The notes beneath the pieces are model-generated. The model ran no database searches. It was not told the origin of the DNA and worked only from the letters and a program-made list of their open reading frames with translations. From Paracentrotus lividus (taxonomy: Eukaryota; Echinodermata; Echinoidea; Camarodonta; Echinidae), in contig CALNVZ010003433.1 in NCBI GenBank assembly GCA_940671915.1, positions 17,107,600 to 17,171,599 on the forward strand: DNA of 64,000 nt, in the 5' to 3' direction. A program made the translations under genes and the position numbers. Positions 1-11,590 of the stretch are shown one piece after another; position 1 is the first letter of the stretch, and the number at the start of each line of letters is the position of its first letter.

Positions 1-1340
1 CACAATGTATAACGTGTGTACACATAAACCCATGCCAGACGGGGGGATTCATAGCCCAATACAGCCGATTGTATTGGCTTTGCTGTGGTTCGCGATGCAG
101 TGCTGCATTTCACTGTATAGCCTCCAATGGGGTGCAAAGTCATAACCTTGCTCTAAAGCTTCCACATGGGTTCTGTATACACAGGGTCAAATAATAACCA
201 CCAGCTATAATAATGCCCCACTGTGGTTTTTAGTTCTTCTTGCATGTTTCTGGTTTCATGCCATTTTGGTGAATCAGTCCTATAAAAACAAATACAGAGC
301 AGAGCTAGTCTCTGGAAATATGTTTGTCTCCTTTTTCAAATAGTTTTATTTTCTTTTTCATTTATCATTTTGGGTTTTTATAATATTGTTACTATTATAG
401 TACGCCTATATAATAGATAAGTAGTGAAATTATATTAAGCAACAATAACATATGGATAAAGTTTTGATACATTTATGATTTTATTATAAAAACAAATATT
501 TAGGACGAGCAGTCTATAAAAGGTAGTAAATAAATCACATTTTGCTTTCAACGTGTATTATGACGGAAATAATCCAGTTCCAGTCTGGTGATTAAATGGG
601 TATTTAACATACTTTTGTTGACTTGAATATTGAAATGACATAGGCGGAAATTTATTAAAATTTGAAGGAAAAAAATATTAGAATGACTGATATAGGGAAA
701 GTTATACAACATATGGTTTCTAATATCCTGCATAATCCTTGAATCATTGATTTAGGGCCAAAAGACCTACAGTAATAGTATCTCAAAGATTTAAAAAAAA
801 AGAAAAAAAAAAAAAGAAGAAATTTCTTATTTGAAATAAAGAGATATTGATAGAAAAAAATATATGTGTTGTTTTCCAATAAGACTGAATAAGACACATG
901 CGAAATGGAAAATGAAATTTTGATTGGCGTTTTACACAGCCTGCTACCTGGTGAGGGAAGAATTTTGATTGTGTCGCCCATGTAATACGCTCAACCCATA
1001 TCAAGATGTTTTTCAAGGTCCATTCACACTAACAGAGAATTCATGGTGTATGTCTTTTGTTACATGAATGTATCTCATTTCCAAGAAACGTATAGTGCCA
1101 ACTCAACCTGACAGTTGTAAAAAGGATTGTGCTCAGCACATTTTCACATTGTTGCAGAACTTTTGATTTCGGATGCCAGCCAATCAGGCATCTTAGATGA
1201 TCGCTTAGGTGTTGAAATTCAATTGTTGGAAAATTTTATTTGTAGTAAGCTGGATTTGCAATTTACAAATTAAAAATCTTTATTTGTTACTGTTTTTGTC
1301 TTTTTGGTGTGATTTTGTTTTTCCTGAGCTCTTTCAGAGT
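1..1340. other. AT-rich non-coding stretch
   Basis: No supported gene. The sequence is AT-rich with short open frames only. A small perfect hairpin lies near 56-77 (8-bp arms CCAATACA and TGTATTGG). An A-rich block with interspersed G lies at about 792-820. Intergenic or intronic DNA is the simplest reading. Confidence 0.6.
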
Positions 1341-1380
1341 TTATCAGAGCTAAATCGCTTTGAGCTTGGTGTATTTTTCT

Positions 1381-1625
1381 TCATGGAGTGCAGTGGGAAT
1401 GTAGCTTCCTTCTGGACGACACACTCGTACCACATTGCAGAAACCCAAGCCTTGATTGACATGGACGTGACCCTTGAACCAGTTTCTATTTCTGGGAACC
1501 GAGCTCAACCCCCACAAGCCCCATATCATGTAGCTCCAAACTATTCCAACACAATACCATCTTGCCCCCATATGTCCAGAAAAATCACATTTCATATATG
1601 GAATGACTTTATTCCATTTTCATAA
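1381..1625 (+). CDS. Possible terminal exon, unrecognised (weak)
   Basis: A plus-strand open frame runs to a TAA stop at 1623-1625. A pyrimidine-rich tract with CAG (TTTTTCTTCATGGAGTGCAG, ending at 1392) could be a splice acceptor. The peptide has a plausible composition: polar, Pro/Ser/His-containing, with no low-complexity run. I recognise no domain. Codon third positions show no clear bias, and the opposite strand is also open here. It could equally be 3' UTR or a chance open frame. I list it only because it is one of the few less AT-rich, protein-like stretches in the first 9 kb. Confidence 0.15.
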
Positions 1626-1730
1626 CATTTCTTTATCAGTCACTTGTGCTTAATTGGGATATTGAAAAATTAAAAGCAAACAGAGTGAGAAATTATTAAG
1701 ATATGTTGATTTCCATATTTATGATGGGGA

Positions 1731-2353
1731 GACCATAGTTCGCGCAAATTTCAAAAATTATAAAAATTGCCACATTCAATCAACAATATTTCATGTTTTA
1801 CTCAAAATCAACGAAAAATAAGATTACCAAATAAATGGCAAAATTCTAAACTCTGAATCGCCAAACGAAGAAGTGAACTAGGTCAAAGGGTTTCGACGAT
1901 ATCGCGATTTCAAAATTCTATGTCGATCGAACGATCGCGCATTCTGCTGAAAAAGTCAACAAAACAGTGTGACCTTAATTCCCGCACGAGCGTTTGACAA
2001 AGATTTATCAAGAAATTCCATCAGTCTAAGGAAAGGGAATAACAGTAAATGTAAGTCAAAATTTCATAGAATAAGATGATATTAATATCATCTCATAATT
2101 CTATGATATTAACTCGGAAAATGATGATTTCCAAACCCTTGTCAAAAAACTCGGAATTTTGGCAACGGACACGCAATTTTTCGATGTTTGGTCAATAATT
2201 TCACAATTCGATACAACATACCGTGACGAAAGTTTGGATTCTAAGCAATTGTTGGTCCCTCTTTCTGATGGTGCTATCAGATTGTCACGATATTGATTAC
2301 TTTTTGAGATATCCGTCGTGCGTGAATTAAGGTTCTGCGCGAATTATGGTTAC
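1731..2353. mobile_element. MITE-like inverted-repeat element
   Basis: The left outer end reads ACCATAGTTCGCGCA from 1732. The right outer end, reverse-complemented, reads ACCATAATTCGCGCA, so 14 of 15 bases match. A second inner pair is present: ACCTTAATTCCCGCACGA near 1971 and, reverse-complemented near 2307-2330, ACCTTAATTCACGCACGA. The interior carries a perfect 20-bp palindrome at 2074-2093 (AGATGATATTAATATCATCT), which extends with bulges into flanking CATAGAAT/ATTCTATG. There is no coding capacity. This matches a non-autonomous DNA transposon (MITE). The superfamily is unknown because no target-site duplication is obvious. The exact ends are uncertain by a few bases. Confidence 0.5.
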
Positions 2354-4780
2354 ACCACCATACAATTTGCTCCTTCCCCCAGTTGTCCATCCATAATACA
2401 TAGTGTAATTGTGTTTACTTGGGAATTAAAACAATAAAAACAAGCTTGTAGAAAAACAAAACAAAACAAAATGAGACACATGATACTAGTATTTTGAGTT
2501 TTTATTTACTGCTCGAACCTTTCTGCCATGTGCATTTCCAGATAAATCACATTTGTCTGTGACTTGACTTTGCATTTTTATTCTACTCTTTGTTTCCAAA
2601 ATGTTCTTATAGCTTTTGTTTTCGGAAACTTCAAAATTAGACAGATTAAAAACAAAACAAAACAAAGTTTTAGATAGTAAATGAGTGAAAGAGGTTATTC
2701 AGGCAAAACTATTTAAATAGTAATAGAATAAAGACAATAGTGTTGTAAACACAATGTAAAGTTTTAAATATTTTACATTGTAATGTCTTGACTCTTTTTG
2801 ATACATTTATGTGATCTGTTTATAATTTAAATAACATAATATATTTTTTAATTCTCCTAAAAGCTATTCCCATCAGCTGAACTGTTGAATTGTCCTTAAG
2901 AACATACAACTACTTGTAGCATTGGCAATTAATATAGAAAAAACTTACTTTTATCTATATTTTCTCACACTTAGCAAGCATTGTAGAAGTAACCTGAAAG
3001 TTTCACCCCAATTAGTTCACATGAACGCTTGATCCTGGAGAAAAAAGTTATTAATTTGTCTTTTAAAAGCCTGAAGTTTACTCATTCATATATTTTCTTA
3101 CATTTATGTCCATGTAATGTATGAATTGCCTTTCAGCTTGCAATAATCAATATGTAATATTTTGTAAGACAGCTATTATAATCATCATTTTTTATTTTTC
3201 TATGAACAAGCTAGCAAACCAAAGAAAGACACTTTACAAAGAAAAGCTTGATTTTTTTAAAAATTGTTTTCCTTGCGATCATACTTTTGATATATATAAC
3301 GCCTTTCAAATGATATCTGGTACTTTTTTGAAAGCTGTATAAATTAGCCCTTGGCCATTGAGACTAATTTTGGTAACAATGGCAACCAACAAATGAATAT
3401 TGTGATGCAGGGTTCCATTTCTTTTTTGTTTGGAAGGGATTAATATATTATGAAAAGTGAGGAAAAATTGCAGTAGTTTTATCATTTTATATCAGTGCAT
3501 GCAGGCTTCAAGGTTGATGAACAATTTTATGTTTCTATTTTAGTTCTACCCTTAGGGTAGAAGTTATTATTAACAGAAAAAGAGAGAGAGGGAAAAAAAA
3601 GTAGTAGTGTTCGTAAAATAATGTACGTCTATTTACCTTGCGTAAACTGTGCCATAGAGCTCTAATAATGATGACATGATACTTCAATGATTTTTTTCAA
3701 GATTTTTCCTTTAAAATTGATTATTATGTAATTTAAGATTTAAAACTTAATTGGGTGTGGGATGAGCACTGCCGAACCCCACTAAGGCAATGGTAAACCA
3801 AGCCTCGATCCCCTCAGTTTTCCTTATCATGGCATCCATATCATACATATTAGAGTTTGTATACAGATGGCCCCTGTTAAAGTTTTTAAAATTTTGGGGT
3901 TATAGTTTAAATTTTTGCAGCCGTATGTACTGGGCACTTACAAGTGCAGGTGTCAATCCACTAGTCTGTGCATGTACAATGTATTCATACAGTATTTATG
4001 ATTGCACTCATGCGATTGTCCTATTTATGCAAAATTGCATTCTATTTGTTTAAGATATCAGTGTAAATAAGAATGACTCCTCATGAACCTGATTATCAAC
4101 AATCAAAGTGTACGATCTTAATACAACAGTGAATCATTGTTCCATGGTTCCCTTCAATAATTAAAAAAACTGGCACTTGCAGGTGCCTGTTGCACAAGGG
4201 TCCCCAAATTCAAATCAAGGCCCCTAAATTTAAAATATAGACATCTGAACACTGGAATTCTTTGGCAGGGGTTGCGGAATGTCTTTAAAAATGCGGGGCT
4301 TATTGCAAAAAGCAAGTGAGGGGGTGCTGAACAAGTAAAAAAGTGTACCTTTTAGGCATTTTCATGTTTTTGTACATTTTCCTGAAATCTACTCCTGAGG
4401 CTCCACAGTCCCTTTATGGATGTACGTAATTTGTCTCACCAGAAAATGTTTGCTAAAAATATCATTATTTATATACCATGTTATTACTTGTTCAAACATA
4501 CTAAATGCTGGAAAAAAGTTTTTTTAATACAGACTTGTCGGCTACATGTAAATGTAGGCTTATATTGTATAATTAAGATGTATTTTGAACATAGAGGAAT
4601 TCAATCAAGGATTTGCAATGCTTCAAAGGGATTTATGAAGTGTTCAGAAGATCTATGTGTGAGCTTCCCCAAGCCCTTAAGAGCTTTCTTTCAAAGTGTA
4701 ATCTAAATTGATGTGTTATTACCCAATTGAAATCATTGTAATCAATCTTGTTTAATCTCTTTCCATGTTCAGGAAATGTA
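2354..4780. other. AT-rich non-coding stretch
   Basis: No supported gene. It contains A-rich patches (about 2445-2470, 2645-2665), a short GA run near 3578-3590 and an 87-codon open frame (3790-4053) that I do not consider a gene. Otherwise featureless. Confidence 0.6.
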
Positions 4781-4789
4781 TCAATCATT

Positions 4790-5430
4790 TGTATTCATAG
4801 TCGGGAAGGGGGGGGGGGGGTTGCTTCTACAAGAGATACCAGGTAAATCCGATAGAACTATGTGTGTACATTTCTGTATTATCCTTGTCAAGTTCTTATG
4901 ACACGACAGGTACACTGCAGTTCCCATAAATGTAACTTTGAATAAAAGAATTTTTTGGTTTTTTTACAAGTTCTGGAAATGTACCAATTGTTGCATTTGA
5001 GGGTGTGCAGGAGATAGCGACTGAGCAGTCAGGCTCTACCTAAATGCTAGATCTGTTTGTACAAATTCTGTAACCCTTTGGACGTTCTGTATGACACCTA
5101 CATACAATTGTAAATAAAGTTTTGTATGACACCTAGAAATGTAGGCTTCACTGCAGTTGTCATGTATACATGAAATTAGGATTAAAAGAAGAGACACTAT
5201 AAGTACATTACAAAGTAAAAAGTATATCCAAGATCTAAAAATATCACTTTTTTTATGCATAGTCTCTTGGGCATCTGCTTCTGCACTTTATTAGCAGGTA
5301 TAAAGAACTAATCTGTTTCTTGAGTTATTTGTAGCAATCCCCATCCCTTCCGAAGTTCTGTATGACACCCAGACTACACATCCCATTCTTGAAAGGGGAA
5401 TAAAAGAAGGGCCAGTGCAAATCCCGTAAA
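4790..5430. repeat. Diverged tandem repeat, about 230-bp unit
   Basis: The motif GTTCTGTATGACACC, or close variants, recurs near 4891, 5093, 5117 and 5352. Three of these copies are followed 50-70 bp later by AATAAAAGAA or ATTAAAAGAA, and two share CACTGCAGTT. The 4891, 5117 and 5352 copies are about 226 and 235 bp apart, which suggests three old, heavily diverged units. The first unit is preceded by a G-run at 4807-4820. No coding potential. Confidence 0.4.
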
Positions 5431-8400
5431 TGGCCTGAGTCTGACAAAGAGTGATACTGTCACGAATACTATTGCTACAATTTCAAGCAAAGAAAAGGAA
5501 AACACACCTAGTTGATAAATGGCTTACAGAGCATTAATGTCAGTGAATTATCTTGCGTTTTTTGCACGTAATCAGCATTAAACATGTCCTGGGGGTCACG
5601 TCACATGAAGCGCTACAAAGGCAGTGGGCTATCAATGATTCTGTAGAGGCTGCCCCCATTAGTATCGGCTGCAGCGATATATCTTTTGAGCCCTTTTTTG
5701 AACTGTTATTCTACCACATAATAGGCAGGGGTCATAATTTATGCACAAGTACCACGATGACTGATTTATGTAGGTTGTTTGTAGGGAGAATGCAGTGGAT
5801 CTTATGGATATGAGTCTGTATTATCTAACCTCCATTTATGAATTTATAATTCATCACTTGAAGTAAGGACATCGATTTATGATTTCAGGATTTAGGGGGA
5901 GATTTGCAGAGGAATTTCTGAAAGACATGCAAACATTTGCTGTTCTCTAATGTCTATTCTTTTGTGTTATCTAATTTTTGCTACATGTACATGCACATGT
6001 ACACTGTAGGTGTTCAATACATGTATTTATATTAAATGCCTTTTTTTATGATTTGAAGTATTATTTATTTCCATTTATAATTTGGAGAAAGAATACTTTG
6101 GAAAAATGATGCAATCACAACAGACATGGAAATGCTACTGCTATGTTATATCATTAAAAATAATAATACTTGAATTCCTAAATAAATGTTTAGTTTATCA
6201 GTATCAGTGGATACAGGTACATGTAATATTGATCTGCCACTTTCCTTGCTTGTAAAATTAGAAAGATATGGAATTTATAGATACATGTGTATAATCCCAA
6301 GCATATTTCTAATAGTATTCATACATGGTTTTCTGAACTTTAAGAGTTGAGAACCTAGATTTAGTTTCAAAGTGAATTGCAAAACTATTTTGCAATTTAT
6401 ATATATCGGCCAACCACCCCTTTCTAAATAAAAGAAAAATGCGGTTACAGTATACAAAAATGGATAGATGTTGGCATTTTGAACTTCAAATTCTACAAAA
6501 TAAGCCCACATGTAATACAAACATTGCGATTCTCAAGCGTTGTGCTTCATTGATTTGGACTGTGCCCCCTCAGCTAGGCCTACTTCATTATGGTACAATT
6601 CAAACCAAGTTCTTGAAACATAGTTTTTTTCAATAACATACATTGTGTAGTCCCACATGCATCATTTCTACGTCCCTCCTTTTTGGTGGTAAGTCCATGT
6701 TAGCACTGCACAATATATTACCAATTTACTATTTTGATTTCATTACCCCGATCTAGAGGGAAAGGGGGTTAATGAATCCAATAAGTCTATAGTACAGCGC
6801 CCATCCAATGCAGAGACAAAAGGTCAAGGAACTATTCGTCCGTGATATATTGTACATTCAGTCCTGCAGTACATTGCGTTCTGACATAAAGTTGACTTTT
6901 CTCTTGTAATTTTATACAGGCAAAGTACATGAATAACTTGTTTGCTTGGGACAGTATTTAGATGCATAGATATTTTGTAGATGAGAGCTGAATTAGCTAA
7001 TTATAAAATGATTTCAGACTGAAAGCACCCAGTTCAGTGCACTGTTAGAGAACTGTACATTTTACGTCATGCGACACAGTAGTATTTGCGCATGAGAAAG
7101 CATTTATTGTATATAAGTTAAAGCCCCTGAAACATTCAATTTGCTATTTATTTTAAATGCTGTGGTTTCCAAATTTAGTCTCAATGACACTTTGCTTCAC
7201 AGAATCACAGTGAAATGCATGAAAATTAAGGAAAATTTGACACTACTTTTTCCTCCATACTAGACTGTATTATTGTAATTCAGATATTGCACGCCTTCTC
7301 CGCTCTAGATTTTGTATCAGAAATCATTATATTAAAACAATGTTATTAACTGACCTGTTACACTGTTCATTGTCTTACATTTGGTTGCAGAATGGACAAC
7401 CCTGCATAAATAGAATGAATAGATAAATAATTTAGAATAAGTATTACTTCATGTATGTCCATTATCGAAAAAAAAATCACCCCAAAATGATGTATAAATT
7501 TAAGCTTACAATAAAGCAATATACTTGTGGACTAATTATGAAATTCTTTTAAGCTGTGTCTTTTTCTTGGAAAGCTGTCTCCTCACCCACAATGCATTGC
7601 CAGTCACCGTGCATTGATAAGAATTCTCAAAAGTATTTGTATTCAATTAACAATTTGAGTAATCTTATTACAATTTGATCCATTCCTATCAGACATTATA
7701 AGGCAGAAGATGAATTTCCATTTTGATAGGATTTATAAGCTAATTTCACTGACCTTGATCACAGGTATTATCACATATCCAGGATAAAAAGGCAAAAAGG
7801 TCTGCCTCTATTTTCATAATCATATCAAGGAGACGCCATGAATCTAAATTCTACATGTTGTCTGCTTTGTAGCTATTTATTTTTATGATAATTCAAGATA
7901 TTGTAAAAAATGTAAGGTACAACTGTTAGCTCTGTATTAGAAATAACAGTTCTTCAGATCAGTAATTATTAGCTTAATTTAGGAGAGCATCAATTTACAT
8001 AAGAAAATATTGTAAATATCTTATTGTAATGGTTATTGTGCTAATGATTTTATATGATGAAATAAGTAAGGACTTATAAGGGTTTTGAAGTATATATGTA
8101 ATTTTGTTATTATTATAAAAATTGTTGCCTTTGACTTAAATATCATTTTGAGATGTGCACTTACAATGCACCCCTTTGTAATGCACAATCCAGATAGATA
8201 TGAACTCTTCATTCTTTTATATAACAGTAATGAGGAAAAATATAAGTATGTTCATAATGTCCAGGCAAGAATACTTTCATTTATCTAGATATACTCATCA
8301 GTTGTGTGGAAGTAGGAAAGTTATGAAATGTACCATTTTGTAATATTAATAATTTATTCTACATGTACTTTTACGTGTCATAGTAATTAATTGCACTGTA

Positions 8401-8620
8401 ATACCTTACAATTTTGCATGTTTTTATATATCTATTGAACCATTTATATAGAATTGAACAGTTTTGCATTTTAAAGGGCAAGAGCACAGATCTTAGTTAT
8501 TAGTTCTTGCTAGGTAGGAAAATTTTATGTAAGAAAATTATGTCGAAGTAAAATATCTCTCAATATGCCAAATAATGTCAAACCCAATTGGACTTACCTT
8601 GTACTTTCCAGTGTATGCAT
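5431..8620. other. AT-rich non-coding stretch
   Basis: No supported gene. It contains several TACATGTA motifs and short open frames of at most 86 codons (for example 5553-5813), with no recognisable domain or codon bias. Confidence 0.6.
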
Positions 8621-8625
8621 TGCAA

Positions 8626-8661
8626 TAAAAAAAAAAAAAAAGAAGAAGAAAAAAAAAAAAG
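8626..8661. repeat. A-rich run (A/GAA)
   Basis: Mostly A with an embedded GAAGAAG, 36 bp long. It could be the tail of an old retroposon on the plus strand, but no SINE or LINE body is recognisable immediately upstream. It may simply be a microsatellite. Confidence 0.6.
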
Positions 8662-9935
8662 GGCTTTGGCAGTATTTGGACATTTTTATTCTAATATTTG
8701 GGGTAAACTTGTTCAGCTATACCTTAATTTTTTCCCATATCTTCTTTTGTACTCTTCGGAAATTACCAAAAAAATTCAGGAAAAAACAAAAGCCCCGTCC
8801 CTGCTGTAACTAAATAAATTTTGTTGTTCTGGTGCTATCATCATTACCCAACATATCATCTTCACTGGATGGTGGGTTAATTTAACTGCAGTCTTGTGGT
8901 TTGAGAATCGGAATAATTGACAGGAAGTAGAAAGAAAGTCTACAATTAATGAACCCGCCAGAGTCGGTTTGCTATCGGACTTCTGTTGAAACGTTATTGT
9001 CTCTGTGTTTCTCCCATCATACCAAAAGGACAATGGGTCTGCTTTTCTATTTTAGAGGAAGAAAAAAATTATACACCTCCCCGCAATGCGTTGAAAGTAG
9101 CAGTTTGTACTCCGGTCGGTAGTACTTTATTACCTGAAAAGGAAATCTCCAAACATGTAATTTTCAACTGAAAGCTACATGTACATGTAGACAGGAATTT
9201 CAATTCGAATAGGTTTTTTTTTTGCGAGTCTTAATTTCCTTTAGTTCTGAGATAATATAGACATTGTAGGATTACAAATAAACAAATATTTCGTCTTCTT
9301 TGGTTACAAAAAGTGTCAAAATTCAGACATAAAATTGATAAAACAACAGTTATTTGGATATTACAATAATATTGTCCACTTAGATCCATTAGGGCTTTAT
9401 TAACTCTTCCTTTGATATTAAAAGAGATTTAACTTCGCCCTTCTAGGTTCTTACTTATATGATATCGCATACATCGGCCTATGCTATAAGGGACAGGTAC
9501 ATGTAGTATTAGGAATGGCTTTAGTTATAGACACAAAAAGCTCTGCAATACGGTATTAATCACGCAAACGATTATAAAAATAATTCCCAGCCAGTCAGAC
9601 TGGAAAGGACGGGAGAACTCGTCTAAAGACCCCCATAGGAGGGGAGAGAGAAGGAGAGAAATTCAATAATTGGCTGGAATCGCACATTGCGTTATTGGTA
9701 TAGCCTAACTCAGTCCGACAGTCAACTGTTAGACAAACATATAGGTATGTGACGCTGCATACATGGGGAAATTTTTGAAAACAAAACGGTCTTGATTGTA
9801 AAAGTAGGAATATTAGCAAGATGATAAAGATGCACAAAGGGAGGGACATGGGGGGGATATTATCGGTGATGTATGAATGAAGAATAGAAAACGAAGAGAC
9901 AGAGATAAGCCCTTTAATAGACTTGTACCGCAAGT
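8662..9935. other. Non-coding stretch
   Basis: No supported gene and no recognisable repeat. Composition becomes more purine-rich after 9600, grading into the G-tract that follows. Confidence 0.55.
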
Positions 9936-9937
9936 CC

Positions 9938-10023
9938 CGGGGGGGGGAAGGGGGGGGGGGGGGAGGGCGGGGGAACGGGGGGGAGGGGAGGGTGGGGAGG
10001 GGGGGGGTGAGGGGGGTGGGGAG

Positions 10024-10059
<36 letters not shown>

Positions 10060-10355
10060 GTGGGGGGGGGGGGGGGAAGGTGGGTGGGGGGTGGGGGGGG
10101 GGGGAGGGGGGAGAGGGGGGGGGGGGGGGGGGGGGAGAGGGGGGGGGTGGTGGTGGGGGGGGGGGGGGGGGGTGGGGGGGGGGGGGGGGGGGGGGGGGGG
10201 GTGGAGAGGGGGTGGGGCGGGAGAGGGAGGGGGGGGGGGGGGCGGGGGGGGGGGTGGGGGGGGGGGGGGCGGAAGGGGGGGGGGGGGGGGGGGGGTTGGG
10301 GAGGGGGGGGGAGGGGGGGGGGAGCGGGGGGGGGGGGGGGGGGAGGAGAGGGGGA

Positions 10356-10393
<38 letters not shown>

Positions 10394-10467
10394 GGGGAGG
10401 GGGGGGGTGGGAGAGGGGGGGGGGGGGCGGGGGGGAGCGGGGGGGGGGAGGGGGGGGGGGGGGGGGG
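9938..10467. repeat. G-rich low-complexity tract, about 530 bp
   Basis: The plus strand is almost pure G with scattered A, T and rare C, forming dozens of runs of four or more G. Long Gly-rich (plus) and Pro-rich (minus) open frames here are by-products of composition. Such a tract has many possible G-quadruplex positions and a long purine strand capable of triplex formation. The exact length is unreliable because homopolymers like this are error-prone in sequencing and assembly. Confidence 0.9.
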
Positions 10468-10619
10468 AGAAAGCCAGGGTAGAAATAGTAGGGTAACATT
10501 CATAAAACCAGGGTGGTCGAATTTTGCGACCGTCTTAACAGACGCTCCCTTCAAAAAGTTACCGTGGTAGGTTACCGTAGCAACGTGTGGAATTGAATCG
10601 ATGAAAAGAGTTCTCTTTG

Positions 10620-11225
10620 TTTCTCATGTATTTCTTTATTTTATATTTCTTTATGTTTCTTTTCCCTTCTTTTCCATCATTATATTCTTATGTATTTCTT
10701 CATTTTACTTATTATCTTCTTTCTTATTTATTTAAAAAAAATATATTTCTTTGTTTGTTTATCTATCTTTCTTCTCTTCTATCTCTTATTTCTTCTGTAT
10801 TTTTTGTATCTATCTTTCTTCTTCTCTCTTCCGTTATTTCTTATGTATTCTTTGTTTATATCTTCTTTCCTCTTCTTTTTGTTATTCTTATGTATTTCTT
10901 TGTTTTCATCTTTCTTTCCTCTTCTCTTCCGTTAATTCTATGTATTTCTTTGTTTTATTTTTTTCCCCTCTTCTCTTCCGTTATCTTACGACTATTTCTT
11001 TGTTTTATCTTTCTTTCCTCTTCTTTTTGTTATTTCTATGTATTTCTTTGTTTCATCTTCTTTCCTCTTCTCTTCCGTTAATTCTTATGTATTTCTTTGT
11101 TTATTTTTTTTCCCCTCTTCTCTTCCGTTTTTCGTATGTATTTCTTTGTTTATATCTTTCTTTCCTCTTGTTTCGTTATTTCTCATGTATTTCTTTGTTC
11201 GTCATTTTCTTCTCTCCTCTTCTAT
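10620..11225. repeat. Pyrimidine-rich minisatellite, about 50-bp unit
   Basis: The motif GTATTTCTTTGTT recurs near 10891, 10941, 11039, 11088, 11138 and 11187, and in weaker form from 10628 onwards. The unit is about 48-54 bp (TTTCCTCTTCTCTTCCGTTA plus the motif), giving roughly 10-11 copies. The plus strand is almost entirely C/T, the opposite strand polarity to the G-tract 150 bp upstream. Phe/Leu-rich open frames across it are compositional artefacts. Confidence 0.85.
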
Positions 11226-11363
11226 CATTGTGCAGTGTATTACCTCTATATTACCCCGAGAGCGTCTTAACAGAACAGTTGTCCGGACAATGTCAGGTAA
11301 AACTGGGATGTTACGCGACTTTACCTAGTCGTACTAGGGTAAGAATTGAAAATCTTACCGGAA

Positions 11364-11432
11364 AACCTCCGGACGTTACCCTAGTAAGAGCGTCTTAATA
11401 GAAACCTTACTAGGGTAACGTCCGGACGTTAC
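11364..11432. repeat. Long perfect hairpin
   Basis: CCGGACGTTACCCTAGTAAG on the left and CTTACTAGGGTAACGTCCGG on the right are exact reverse complements, 20 bp each. They are separated by a loop of about 20 bases containing GCGTCTTAATAG. A further palindrome, CCGGACGTTACC, continues into the right flank. Probably the terminal structure of the surrounding inverted-repeat element. Confidence 0.8.
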
Positions 11433-11562
11433 CGTGGTAAGATTGTCAAAAAGGTGTCTGTAAGACGGGCTATAAGAGAAGAGACATTTATCAAGACAGG
11501 ATGCCTACAGTAAACATGTTTGCTCTTTCCACACATGTGGCCTACAGGTAAGAGAATAACAG

Positions 11563-11590
11563 GGCCGGGGGGGGGGGGGGGGCGGGGAGG
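11563..11590. repeat. G-run
   Basis: A run of G interrupted by single C and A, following GGGCC. Low complexity. Confidence 0.8.

Larger units (their letters stand above)
10487..11475. mobile_element. Inverted-repeat element with internal minisatellite (tentative)
   Basis: CGTCTTAACAGA occurs at about 10531 and 11263, with CGTCTTAATAGA at about 11390. GTTACCGTGGTA occurs at about 10559 and 11427. The left segment (CCGTCTTAACAGACGC) pairs in inverted orientation with the right segment near 11455-11470 (GTGTCTGTAAGACGGG). The right flank also holds a long hairpin (11364-11430). These paired termini enclose the pyrimidine minisatellite. I read this as a foldback- or MITE-like element carrying an internal tandem array. 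No coding region is present. Boundaries are approximate and the superfamily is unknown. Confidence 0.4.

Noticed and set aside
3790-4053. 87-codon frame with NPL(V)C-like phrase recalling a receptor seventh helix
   Set aside because: Only a short chance resemblance. Composition is AT-driven and there is no neighbouring exon or splice context.
9595-10570. Long Pro-rich (minus) and Gly-rich (plus) open frames, up to 319 codons
   Set aside because: They are produced by the G/C homopolymer-like tract, exist in several frames on both strands, and have no biological composition.
10617-11398. Phe/Leu/Ser-rich membrane-like open frames of up to 215 codons
   Set aside because: Pyrimidine minisatellite translated in three frames. 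The apparent hydrophobic protein is a composition effect.
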